This document shows, piece after piece, positions 7,029-14,289 of a DNA stretch of 14,870 nt. The notes beneath the pieces were generated by a model that worked only from the letters and a program-made list of their open reading frames with translations, searched no databases and was not told the origin of the DNA. Origin of the DNA: Candidatus Bathyarchaeota archaeon (lineage in GTDB: Archaea > Asgardarchaeota > Lokiarchaeia > Sigyniarchaeales > Sigyniarchaeaceae); the NCBI GenBank assembly GCA_014729935.1, contig WJJB01000403.1:1-14870 (forward strand). Reading direction: 5' to 3'. Position 1 is the stretch's first letter. Every line of letters begins with the position of its first letter. Position numbers and translations under genes: made by a program.

Positions 7029-8569
7029 ATCGGAAATCTTGCAAGATGGCTATCATTTGGGTTATCTTGTTTTCCTCGTTGATTGGTTTCATGCCGGTAA
7101 CGGCATCGAGTCGTGGGAACACGATTGAAACGGCCCAAGCCAGTTTGGACATGACGGGTGCGATTGAGATCAAGGATCCCTTTGGAGCATGCCATGCCGA
7201 TAGTTATGACATCATGGAAGAACTTGGCGTGAAGATGAACCGAAAGGACATCTCTTGGAGTAGCATCGAGCAAGGAGATGACAATTGGCAATGGAATGCA
7301 TGGGATAACCGAATATCGGAATTAAAATCCAGGAACATGACGGTTCTTCCCATCTTGGATTACGGGAATTTAGCGGTGCAGACCGGCACCGATCACGGCA
7401 ACAGGATCCACACCGAACATGACATGCAAGAATGGATGGAGTATGTTAACGAGTGCGTGGAGAGATATTATGTCAATGATAGTAACTATGTTGACAACTG
7501 GGAGATATGGAACGAAGCTAACTTGGGAGAATTTAATGCCAGCGAAGGCTTTTGGACGGGCACGGACGAGGAATTCTTCGAGCTACAGCGTCGTACCGCC
7601 CAAAATCTTTCCGTCCAATATCCCGGGTTGAATATCTTATCCAACGGAATTTCTGGCCATGATCCCATATACTTGGGCGCGATGTTTGCCCGTGGTGCGA
7701 TGGAACACGTGGACACGCTGGCTTTCCACCCGTATTCTGGTTCCAGTTACGACACCCTCCCCGTCAAGATAGATGCCGTGAAGCAAGTGTGCAAGGAACA
7801 TGGTTTCAATGGTTCCTTGTGGATAACAGAAGTCGGAATGTCCACCCAGTTCAATCCTGATGAGCCTGGATTCAAGACGGAATACAAGCGAGTCTTGGAA
7901 CTGCAAGCAACATTGGTACCGAAAGTATACGCTCACGCTCTAGCCGAGGGCATTGAAACAATCGTGTGGTATTGCCTTGGTGATGGTCATAATTTCACAT
8001 GGGGGGAACATAACTTTGGATTGATCTTTCACGAAAGCAACGTGCACAAGCCAGAACCATATGATGGTGATGTTTTAAAACCCTCGGGATACGCGTACAA
8101 GGCATTAGCCCATAATCTTAATTGGAGCACTTACATTCCCAGGGGCGTGAAGCTTGCAAGATCCTTGCCATCAACCAGTAAAATAGAAAGATTTTATTTC
8201 ACGACATCTTCAGGTGATATCGTGCTTATCTTGTGGAACGAGAATGACGATGCCAATCAGGTGGAATTCAAGGTTGAAGCCGATGGGATTACCGTGTTTG
8301 GGCCGCCTTCCTACAAGGAAGGAATTGCCAAGAATTACCATGCAACCACCATGGATGGAATGGTATCCATTCAAGCAACCATAGATCTATCACCGACCAT
8401 TTTCCTCATTGATGTTCCCGAAGGAGTGGCTCCATCCCCCGTTCTCATTCAATCCACCTTCATGGTTATTGATGCAACCTTTCTCTTCATCCTTCCATTC
8501 CTCGGGATTGCTTCGGTGCTTATTGGTTGCTGGAAGGTGTTCCAAGCATTCAAGCACGGCACTCGTTGA
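7025..8569 (+). CDS. secreted, membrane-anchored clan-A glycoside hydrolase
   Basis: A 514-residue protein. An N-terminal signal peptide (basic MNRKSCK, hydrophobic core 8-24, likely cut near VTA-SS) exports it. Residues about 45-370 form a TIM-barrel glycosidase: WEIWNEAN places the predicted acid/base at Glu164, AFHPYSG carries the conserved His235, and LWITEVGMST gives the predicted nucleophile Glu269, followed by WYCLGDG and a KPSGYAYKAL element. The acid/base after strand 4 and nucleophile after strand 7 are clan GH-A features; GH39- or GH5-like relatives are the best guess. About 380-465 looks like a small beta domain. A hydrophobic helix at 478-503 followed by a basic tail (KVFQAFKHGTR) anchors it from outside. 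At least seven N-x-S/T sequons suit archaeal N-glycosylation. It is coupled by a 4-bp overlap to the upstream MFS-like gene. Substrate unknown. Confidence 0.82.
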   Translation: MNRKSCKMAIIWVILFSSLIGFMPVTASSRGNTIETAQASLDMTGAIEIKDPFGACHADSYDIMEELGVKMNRKDISWSSIEQGDDNWQWNAWDNRISELKSRNMTVLPILDYGNLAVQTGTDHGNRIHTEHDMQEWMEYVNECVERYYVNDSNYVDNWEIWNEANLGEFNASEGFWTGTDEEFFELQRRTAQNLSVQYPGLNILSNGISGHDPIYLGAMFARGAMEHVDTLAFHPYSGSSYDTLPVKIDAVKQVCKEHGFNGSLWITEVGMSTQFNPDEPGFKTEYKRVLELQATLVPKVYAHALAEGIETIVWYCLGDGHNFTWGEHNFGLIFHESNVHKPEPYDGDVLKPSGYAYKALAHNLNWSTYIPRGVKLARSLPSTSKIERFYFTTSSGDIVLILWNENDDANQVEFKVEADGITVFGPPSYKEGIAKNYHATTMDGMVSIQATIDLSPTIFLIDVPEGVAPSPVLIQSTFMVIDATFLFILPFLGIASVLIGCWKVFQAFKHGTR

Positions 8570-8596
8570 AGTATCGACTCGATAACGTGAGCCTTG

Positions 8597-8604
8597 TTTT
8601 TTTT
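8597..8604 (+). terminator. T-run terminator after the glycosidase gene
   Basis: Eight T lie 27 bases after the stop codon, with no clear stem, as in archaeal intrinsic terminators. The run separates this operon from the second transporter-like gene, which has its own TATA box. Confidence 0.55.
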
Positions 8605-8647
8605 ACCTTGGCACATCATCATTGGTTCCAGAATTCCTGTGATTCTC

Positions 8648-8660
8648 TTAATATTTAAGT
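8648..8660 (+). promoter_or_regulatory. TATA box of the 8684-9955 gene
   Basis: TATTTAAG (8652-8659) within an AT-rich stretch is centred about 28 bp before the ATG at 8684, predicting a leaderless transcript. An out-of-frame ATG at 8670 runs into a stop after five codons and is not a credible start. Confidence 0.5.
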
Positions 8661-8683
8661 AGGTCAAGGATGAAAAATCAAGT

Positions 8684-9955
8684 ATGAAAGGAAGAAACCT
8701 GATAGGATTGACCATCCTACCTGCGACTGCCCTGTCATCATTTTTCATCGTATCAAACATGACAGGATTCTTGCTCGAAAAAACGGAAGATGCAGGATAC
8801 ATTTCCTTGGCACTTGCAGGATTATTGTACCCTCTGGGGATGCTTTTTATTGCAAATCTCAACGAACGTGCCAAGCTTGCAGTAATAACCATAACCGCAA
8901 GCATGGCTGTGGTTTCATCCTATTTCGTGATGCTTGGCGTTCCTAATTTTAGGATCCCCGCCTTCGAGGTGGATCTTACCACGTTAACTATGTATTTCCT
9001 TTCCATGGCATCTTCGATGGCTCTTGCTGTCATTTCAATCTCTGATCTTCTTTCCAAGGCAAGAGGCTTGGAAGAAAGAGTTACCGTATTCTCAGTTACT
9101 TTCCTTGCCGCAGGGGGCATTACTGCAATTGGGATAAGTTTTGGGTCTTTTGGATGGTTGATACCCATCATGTTTTCCGATTATCTTGTACCGGGGGGAT
9201 TGCTTGTTCACGTAATTCTGCGGTACAGCATAAAGCTCGATTATCCTGATATTGAAACAATTCATGAGCCTGCACGAATCAAGGAATACTGGATCAAGGA
9301 GCGGAATAAAGCCTTCAAGCTCACCGTGTATACCATCATCTCCAGCCTGCAGATAGCGTTATTGCTCGGGGTGAATGGGCTGGCGTTAGATCCAGAGGTG
9401 TATTACGGGGATACCTGGTTATTGTGGTTATTCATTGGTGCTGGGTGCCTGATAACCGGAATGCTTGTAGTTCCCCGACTATTCAAAAATCACGAGGAAG
9501 AGTTTTCCAAGGAAAAAATTATTAAATCAAATATTTCATGGTTGATGATATCGATCCTTCAGTCAAGTTTTTTCTTCGTCCTTGTAACATTGAATTTAAA
9601 TATTCCAACCTACCATGGGAGTATTGTAGCATTCATCGTGGATGGAGCAGTGCTTGGGTTCATGTTGATGGTGTTCTGGCATATTATCATGGTGCAACAT
9701 CCCCCGAAGAGCATGAGGTTGTTTTTAATGCTCATGTCGTTCTTCCTGTGCATTTCGTTCATTGCAGGCACCTATCTCAAGAGCTTATCAAGCGTGAGCT
9801 TGTCCGATTTCGAGGAAATCATGAATTACGCGATCTATCTATACCTGGCATTCGTCGTTGCACTTGCCATCTTGGTCATTGCTTTTCTTGTGACAATCAA
9901 GAAACACGGGAAGAATGGCGCGTCAAGAACCGTTACATCCAAGGTTTCGATGTGA
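8684..9955 (+). CDS. 12-TM MFS-like membrane protein (paralogue 2)
   Basis: A 423-residue integral membrane protein with about 12 hydrophobic segments and the same layout as the product of 5751-7028. Shared landmarks are NERAKLAV at 60-67 (MFS motif A position between TM2 and TM3), GSFGWLIP at about 154-161, YGDTWLL at 241-247, YHGS at 310-313, VQHPPK at 337-342 and TYLK at 363-366. The hydrophilic loop 182-212 between TM6 and TM7 is charged (YPDIETIHEPARIKEYW). The C-terminus is polar and basic. Overall identity to paralogue 1 is modest, so the duplication is old. Unlike paralogue 1 it is transcribed alone and has no glycosidase attached. It is convergent to the VWA gene, with about 78 bp between the stops and only short T runs there. 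Solute transport is inferred from topology only. Confidence 0.75.
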   Translation: MKGRNLIGLTILPATALSSFFIVSNMTGFLLEKTEDAGYISLALAGLLYPLGMLFIANLNERAKLAVITITASMAVVSSYFVMLGVPNFRIPAFEVDLTTLTMYFLSMASSMALAVISISDLLSKARGLEERVTVFSVTFLAAGGITAIGISFGSFGWLIPIMFSDYLVPGGLLVHVILRYSIKLDYPDIETIHEPARIKEYWIKERNKAFKLTVYTIISSLQIALLLGVNGLALDPEVYYGDTWLLWLFIGAGCLITGMLVVPRLFKNHEEEFSKEKIIKSNISWLMISILQSSFFFVLVTLNLNIPTYHGSIVAFIVDGAVLGFMLMVFWHIIMVQHPPKSMRLFLMLMSFFLCISFIAGTYLKSLSSVSLSDFEEIMNYAIYLYLAFVVALAILVIAFLVTIKKHGKNGASRTVTSKVSM

Positions 9956-10033
9956 AAAACCATCCCCTGTTGAACTAAATGGTGTGGCTTTCTGCTGGAA
10001 GGTGGCTCAAGATCAACTCATTTTTCACAAATT

Positions 10034-11284
10034 CTATGAGGAAAGATTTTCCCCGCACATGGGGCATTCCCCCCATGCTTTTTGGCAGGTATAGCCGCAA
10101 GATGGACAATTCACCAATTCACCCTCATTGGGTACATAATAACTATCCACGGATGATTTTAGAGGGCCCGGTGCGACTGCTCCCGTTGCCGTGTTCGCCA
10201 TTTCTGACCCGCTAAGCCGATACCCGCAGTATCCACAAAACCGGGCGTTGGCAGGAAGGGGTTCATTGCATTGAGGGCACAGTAATAGATTGCCACCAGC
10301 AGAGTCTGGGGTTTGGATTGCCAAGTCCCCCTCAACCCCAATGACAGCATTGCATCCATAACACACCCCGGCATTTCCACCACGCGTCACGTGTTTGTCA
10401 AAACACATTCCATGGTACAGTGAATTGCACACCGGACATTTGAATACCATGATCCCCCTTGTTCCCTCAAAAAAATGCCAGTTTTCTGGAGTGATGCCAG
10501 GAGTGCTTTTGCCTGTTGCCTCGCAATACTTGCAGTAATTGGTACCATGGGGAAGCTCTTCAATTGATTTTTTTGGAATGACCATTTGTTTCCGCGTGTT
10601 AGTTCTTTTTCCCTTTACATTTAACACGGTGATGGCCGTTTCCAATCCTTTCGTGAGGGGAGTGCCGTTCTGTGCCTTTAAATTTCTCACGACATCTTCC
10701 AATTTTTCCTTATTATATGGCATCGGATTCATCAATACGCCCACTTTACGTGAATCGTGGGTGCCGAACGCGACCACTGCCACCCTGTCTCTTGGATCGA
10801 TGCTTAACTTCTCCTTCGAAAATTTCATGACGGCTTCCTTCAACGCGTTTATCTTCTTTTCCGAGGAACCCTTGTATTTCTCGCTCATCGACCCGCTCAC
10901 GTCCAGACAAAGGACTATATCTTCCACCTTTTGCGCATGTTTTTTCTTGGAAAGGTGAACGAAATCCTTGATGAAATTGCTTAAGGTTGATGGCATGATG
11001 TAATCGCCATTAGTTTTCTTGGCGATCTCCTCTAATGTATTGCGTCCTTTCTCGTTTTGGGAAAGGAGTGCCACGACATCAATGATGATTCCTTGTTGTG
11101 AGGCGTGTTGAAGCGGTTCACGCCATTTATTCCTTGAATCAGCTTCACCATCCGAAAGAAGCAGGATTCTAGGGATGAAAAAGTTATCATATACCGTCAT
11201 AAGCATCGACTTTGACAACACCACGCATGTTCCGGTTATTCGAGTCCCCTGACCGCGCGGTATTCCTTGGATGGAATAAACCAT
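10034..11284 (-). CDS. VWA protein with rearranged domain order, RING/PHD-like cluster and two zinc ribbons
   Basis: A 416-residue cytosolic protein. Residues about 10-110 read as the second half of a von Willebrand A domain: FIPRILLLSDGEADS (Asp45 in the strand-4 MIDAS position), GIIIDVVAL, LEEIAKKTNGDY. Residues 118-235 read as the first half: VEDIVLCLDVSGSM with MIDAS DxSxS at 128-132, DRVAVVAFG, and NGTPLTKGLETAI with the MIDAS Thr208. After this no strand-4 TDG element follows, so the order appears permuted. Zinc sites come next: C251-x2-C254, C283-x2-C286-x4-H291-x2-C294 and C308-x2-C311, a C4HC3 spacing as in PHD/RING-type folds. Ribbon one is C337-x2-C340 with C350-x2-C353, and ribbon two C393-x2-C396 with C407-x2-C410. 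An in-frame TAA at 11347-11345 rules out an upstream extension holding the missing half. It lies 53 bp after the GH38 gene and has its own TATA-like box. A protein-binding scaffold or ligase-like role is speculation. Confidence 0.8.
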   Translation of the reverse strand: MVYSIQGIPRGQGTRITGTCVVLSKSMLMTVYDNFFIPRILLLSDGEADSRNKWREPLQHASQQGIIIDVVALLSQNEKGRNTLEEIAKKTNGDYIMPSTLSNFIKDFVHLSKKKHAQKVEDIVLCLDVSGSMSEKYKGSSEKKINALKEAVMKFSKEKLSIDPRDRVAVVAFGTHDSRKVGVLMNPMPYNKEKLEDVVRNLKAQNGTPLTKGLETAITVLNVKGKRTNTRKQMVIPKKSIEELPHGTNYCKYCEATGKSTPGITPENWHFFEGTRGIMVFKCPVCNSLYHGMCFDKHVTRGGNAGVCYGCNAVIGVEGDLAIQTPDSAGGNLLLCPQCNEPLPANARFCGYCGYRLSGSEMANTATGAVAPGPLKSSVDSYYVPNEGELVNCPSCGYTCQKAWGECPMCGENLSS

Positions 11285-11310
11285 TTCAAGTTTTTTAAAT
11301 TTTGGCGGGG

Positions 11311-11320
11311 AATATAAAAA
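11311..11320 (-). promoter_or_regulatory. TATA-like box of the VWA gene
   Basis: On the minus strand TTTTTATATT (11320-11311) is centred about 31 bp before the ATG at 11284, giving a leader of only a few bases. It lies in the 53-bp gap after the GH38 stop, so the VWA gene may be transcribed on its own as well as by read-through from the mannosidase. Confidence 0.45.
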
Positions 11321-11337
11321 TGGTGGGATGACCGTGC

Positions 11338-14211
11338 TTAATATTTAATCATCACGGTCTTGATTTCCCATTTCCCGAATGCTAGTGGAATCTCTCCAGC
11401 GTCTATATCTAACGGGATCTCCCGTTCAACCCGCTCGAGCAAATCTGTCTCGAAGACTCCCTTGACTTTTTCGAGAATTTCCCGTGGAATTGACAGGACT
11501 GTTTTTCCCGCATTACCCGTGTATTCGACCATCCTGATGATGAGCGTGCTTGGGTTCACCTTGCCGCGTTTCACGCTTTTTATAAGCATGTTGGGATTTG
11601 ATGATTCAAGCAACCGCCTCCTCTCACCAGGGAGCTTGCAAATGCCATCCATGATAATTGGGTTGAAATTGAACCGGTCTGCCACCTGCTTCACTTTGGT
11701 GGAGGGTTCTCCATTTTTTGCAGTGCGTGTCTTTCCTTGATGCGGGAAAATTCCATAAAAGGTCCTGTGTGGACCCATGTCCGTGTGTTGGGGCGGTTTC
11801 GTTCCATACTTTTTTAGATTCATGGCACGCTCCTTATGCACCCAAGCTTGAGCTGCTGCCGTTGGATAATTGGCGCTCTTGAGCACGGTTAGCCTGAAAT
11901 TACCTGGATCCCCGAGAGTGTCAAATGCATACTTCCCATTATTAAGAAATGCAATCCCCCATTCACCGTTTGCTGATTGAATGTCACTGAACTTGTGTTG
12001 GATCTTCTCCCATCTTGCCTTGTCTGCTGGAGTCTCTGGCTGTGTTTTCCGGGTGATGATGCAATATTGATTATCCGATTCGACCATTTGTGATTCCGTG
12101 GCGGTATGGAAGGCAATCTTGACCAATGTGGTTGGTTCCTTCCAATCTGTAATGAACTCGCAGTAAATAACGGGAATATGGCGAAACAGGGCAATCTTTT
12201 GAGTGATTGGTTGTGGCCCGAACTGTTTTTTCACGGTAATCTCGGAGAAAACCGGCCCGTGAGCACTAACTTCGATGGTCACGTCATCGTCCTGCGCATA
12301 ATCCCGCGGGAGGACGTTGTATTCTGGGATGCGGGTGTTGCGTATGTTCCAAGCTTGGTCCCCGGGATGGTCGTCAATGAAGGCGAGTGGCACGTTGGAA
12401 GGGGCCTTAAGGATGTTCCCTTTCGATGGAACCATCTCCGATGTTATCTTTTCAATGGCTCCCGTGACTGGATCGAGTTCCACTCTCGTGATCTCACTCT
12501 CGATGCAAGGCGTGTCCTCGATGGAGATATCAATTTGATGTTCGAATGCTTTTTCAATGGCATCCATGTCTTGGAACGAGATCTTGATTTCCTGCAGGGA
12601 AATGCCATCAAGGGGAACAACTGTCCACCAACCAGCAGGTTTCGCTTCTAACCATTCGGCAGGTTCCGGGCCAACAGGTTGGAGAGGGAAGGTGCCATCA
12701 CCCACGCGCCCGATGGCACGGGGGGGTTTTCTTTTTACATCGAGCTGCGTGGTTTCCTTAATGTTCTTCACGGCGTGAACAGGAATGAATATCCTTGTAG
12801 GACCTGCAGAATCTGTTGGATTAAATACGGTGATACCACCAGGTGAGACTTGGAATCCATCTTTGACCCTATCAACTGATTCATCAAGCCATTCATCACA
12901 ATACTCCCAATCCTCGTATAAATCATCATAGGCTTCAGGTATGCTGCTCCCGGGTAGGGCATCGTGGAATTGGTTTTTCATAATTCTCTTCCAAGTCTTA
13001 TCCAATAATTCCCTTGGATATCCGGGGGGATTTTCCAACAACACGGTAACCAAGGTGCATAGCATTTCCACCGATATCGACTTGCATTCCAACCGGCGAT
13101 TGTTCCGTTTTACCCGGGAATGGGTGGTGAAGGTTCCCCTATGATATTCAAGGTATAACTCATCATTCCACGTGGGAAATCTATCCTTCCATTTTTCCAG
13201 TTTCGTGAACAATTCCTTTGCCGTTCCAATGTGCACGGCACCATGTTTTTGAAGTTCGAGTGCCTCGCACACTTCTTGGCTGGTTGGGCCATGGCCGCCA
13301 TCACCCTTGCCATACCAGTACCCGATGCTCTTGTGGAACTCATCATCCTCCACGAAATCAACAATATCGTCGTAGTTCCTGGTGTAATCCCCAATGTATT
13401 GTTTACCTTCCATGATTGGATGCCGCCCTATCTCGTACAGCCAGAAATTGCGCAATGTGCCATCGCCGTGCTGGCTCTCATGGGTGATTATCTTCGTCCC
13501 ATCGGGAGATTGCCATAGAAAATTAACGAACGGGAAGGTGGTGGTCCGGTTCCACGTTATTTTTGTCGTCCAAAAAAACTTCGCACCTGATTTTGCGAAG
13601 ATCTGGGGTAAGTTCCACCCGTAACCGAAAGAGTCCATCATCCACGCGATATCTGGCATGACGCCGAATTTCTCCTTGAAATAATACATCCCGTGCAATC
13701 TCTGACGAACGAAAGCCTCACCGGAGGGCATCATGCAATCCGGTTCAACCCAGCATCCACCAACGATATTAAACGTACCAGCCTTGATTTGTGCTTTTAT
13801 CCTGTCAAATAGATCGGGATAATCCTCCTCGATCCATTCAAACAATTGGGGTTGACTTTGGTGGAATGAATATTCTCCTTTTGCCCATTTTTCCGCCATC
13901 TCGCATGCCTTGTTAAACGTGACACGTGCTTTCTCCCTCGTTTGCTCGTACCGCCATGTCCAGCACACGTCTATATGACTGTGTCCTATCATGATGATAT
14001 CAAGATCAGAGAGATTCAATCCCAAGTTTTTCTTATACCATTCGATGCGGCCATTCATGTATTTCTTGAAATCGGGTTCCTCGCGCTCCTCGGTGAACCA
14101 AATCTCGCGAACTTCTGCACCGTCTAGATCTGGTTCTTCTAGACCTGCCGGATCAAGACGTTCCATGCCCGAGTATTTTCCAATCTTGTACCTTGGTTTT
14201 GGGGGTGCCAT
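11338..14211 (-). CDS. GH38 alpha-mannosidase
   Basis: A 957-residue enzyme from the chosen ATG (numbering below counts from the in-frame GTG at 14220, three codons earlier). GH38 enzymes remove alpha-mannosyl residues with retention, using a zinc ion. The catalytic domain shows GHSHIDVCWTWRYEQT (zinc ligands His82 and Asp84), FHQSQPQLFEW, GCWVEPDC, WMMDSFGYGWNLPQI (nucleophile and zinc ligand Asp196), GKGDGGHGPT, ELYLEYHRGTFTTHSRVKRN, and NQFHDALPGSS (fourth zinc-ligand position His419). The three-helix and C-terminal beta domains fill the rest, and length is normal. There is no signal peptide, so it acts in the cytosol, probably on imported or recycled mannosides. The ATG at 14211 is preferred to the GTG since a TATA-like box lies 25 bp upstream. 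It is followed by the VWA gene and faces kptA divergently. Other alpha-linked sugars as substrate cannot be excluded. Confidence 0.93.
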   Translation of the reverse strand: MAPPKPRYKIGKYSGMERLDPAGLEEPDLDGAEVREIWFTEEREEPDFKKYMNGRIEWYKKNLGLNLSDLDIIMIGHSHIDVCWTWRYEQTREKARVTFNKACEMAEKWAKGEYSFHQSQPQLFEWIEEDYPDLFDRIKAQIKAGTFNIVGGCWVEPDCMMPSGEAFVRQRLHGMYYFKEKFGVMPDIAWMMDSFGYGWNLPQIFAKSGAKFFWTTKITWNRTTTFPFVNFLWQSPDGTKIITHESQHGDGTLRNFWLYEIGRHPIMEGKQYIGDYTRNYDDIVDFVEDDEFHKSIGYWYGKGDGGHGPTSQEVCEALELQKHGAVHIGTAKELFTKLEKWKDRFPTWNDELYLEYHRGTFTTHSRVKRNNRRLECKSISVEMLCTLVTVLLENPPGYPRELLDKTWKRIMKNQFHDALPGSSIPEAYDDLYEDWEYCDEWLDESVDRVKDGFQVSPGGITVFNPTDSAGPTRIFIPVHAVKNIKETTQLDVKRKPPRAIGRVGDGTFPLQPVGPEPAEWLEAKPAGWWTVVPLDGISLQEIKISFQDMDAIEKAFEHQIDISIEDTPCIESEITRVELDPVTGAIEKITSEMVPSKGNILKAPSNVPLAFIDDHPGDQAWNIRNTRIPEYNVLPRDYAQDDDVTIEVSAHGPVFSEITVKKQFGPQPITQKIALFRHIPVIYCEFITDWKEPTTLVKIAFHTATESQMVESDNQYCIITRKTQPETPADKARWEKIQHKFSDIQSANGEWGIAFLNNGKYAFDTLGDPGNFRLTVLKSANYPTAAAQAWVHKERAMNLKKYGTKPPQHTDMGPHRTFYGIFPHQGKTRTAKNGEPSTKVKQVADRFNFNPIIMDGICKLPGERRRLLESSNPNMLIKSVKRGKVNPSTLIIRMVEYTGNAGKTVLSIPREILEKVKGVFETDLLERVEREIPLDIDAGEIPLAFGKWEIKTVMIKY

Positions 14212-14223
14212 AATGGGCACAAG

Positions 14224-14233
14224 TGATCGATCA
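14224..14233. promoter_or_regulatory. 10-bp perfect palindrome in the GH38/kptA divergent gap
   Basis: TGATCGATCA lies between the TATA-like box and the start codon of the mannosidase gene, where bound protein would block transcription. Perfect symmetry over 10 bp makes an operator possible, but similar GATCGAT-containing words occur elsewhere in the window, so chance is also plausible. Confidence 0.2.
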
Positions 14234-14249
14234 ATTAAGGATTTTTTTT
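14233..14249 (-). promoter_or_regulatory. TATA-like box and A-tract of the GH38 gene
   Basis: Read on the minus strand, an A8 tract (14249-14242) is followed by TTAATT (14238-14233), centred about 25 bp before the ATG at 14211. A purine-rich tract just upstream of TATA is the position of the archaeal BRE. The arrangement predicts a leaderless mRNA. On the plus strand the same tract is a T8 run, but no plus-strand gene ends ahead of it. Confidence 0.45.
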
Positions 14250-14257
14250 AGCTACCT

Positions 14258-14266
14258 TGAATAATG
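14258..14266 (+). promoter_or_regulatory. weak TATA-like box of the kptA gene
   Basis: GAATAAT at 14259-14265 is centred about 27 bp before the ATG at 14290. The sequence is a poor TATA match, but the spacing and the absence of a Shine-Dalgarno fit the leaderless pattern seen elsewhere in the window. Confidence 0.25.
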
Positions 14267-14289
14267 CCATTCATGTAGCTTCAGCACTA

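Noticed and set aside
9538..9978. 146-aa plus-strand open frame overlapping the end of the second MFS-like gene
   Set aside because: It lies in another frame over TM helices that align with the paralogue; the true frame is clear.
11285..11347. Frameshift or upstream coding extension supplying the missing VWA N-terminal half
   Set aside because: The frame meets TAA at 11347-11345, the preceding DNA encodes the conserved GH38 C-terminus in another frame, and a DxSxS motif is present later in the same protein.
12106..12651. 181-aa plus-strand open frame opposite the GH38 gene
   Set aside because: The opposite strand encodes conserved mannosidase sequence; this frame has no start signal or motif.
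14257..14289. TTG start adding 11 residues to kptA
   Set aside because: The added residues are not family-like, TTG is the weakest start, and it overlaps the TATA-like box.
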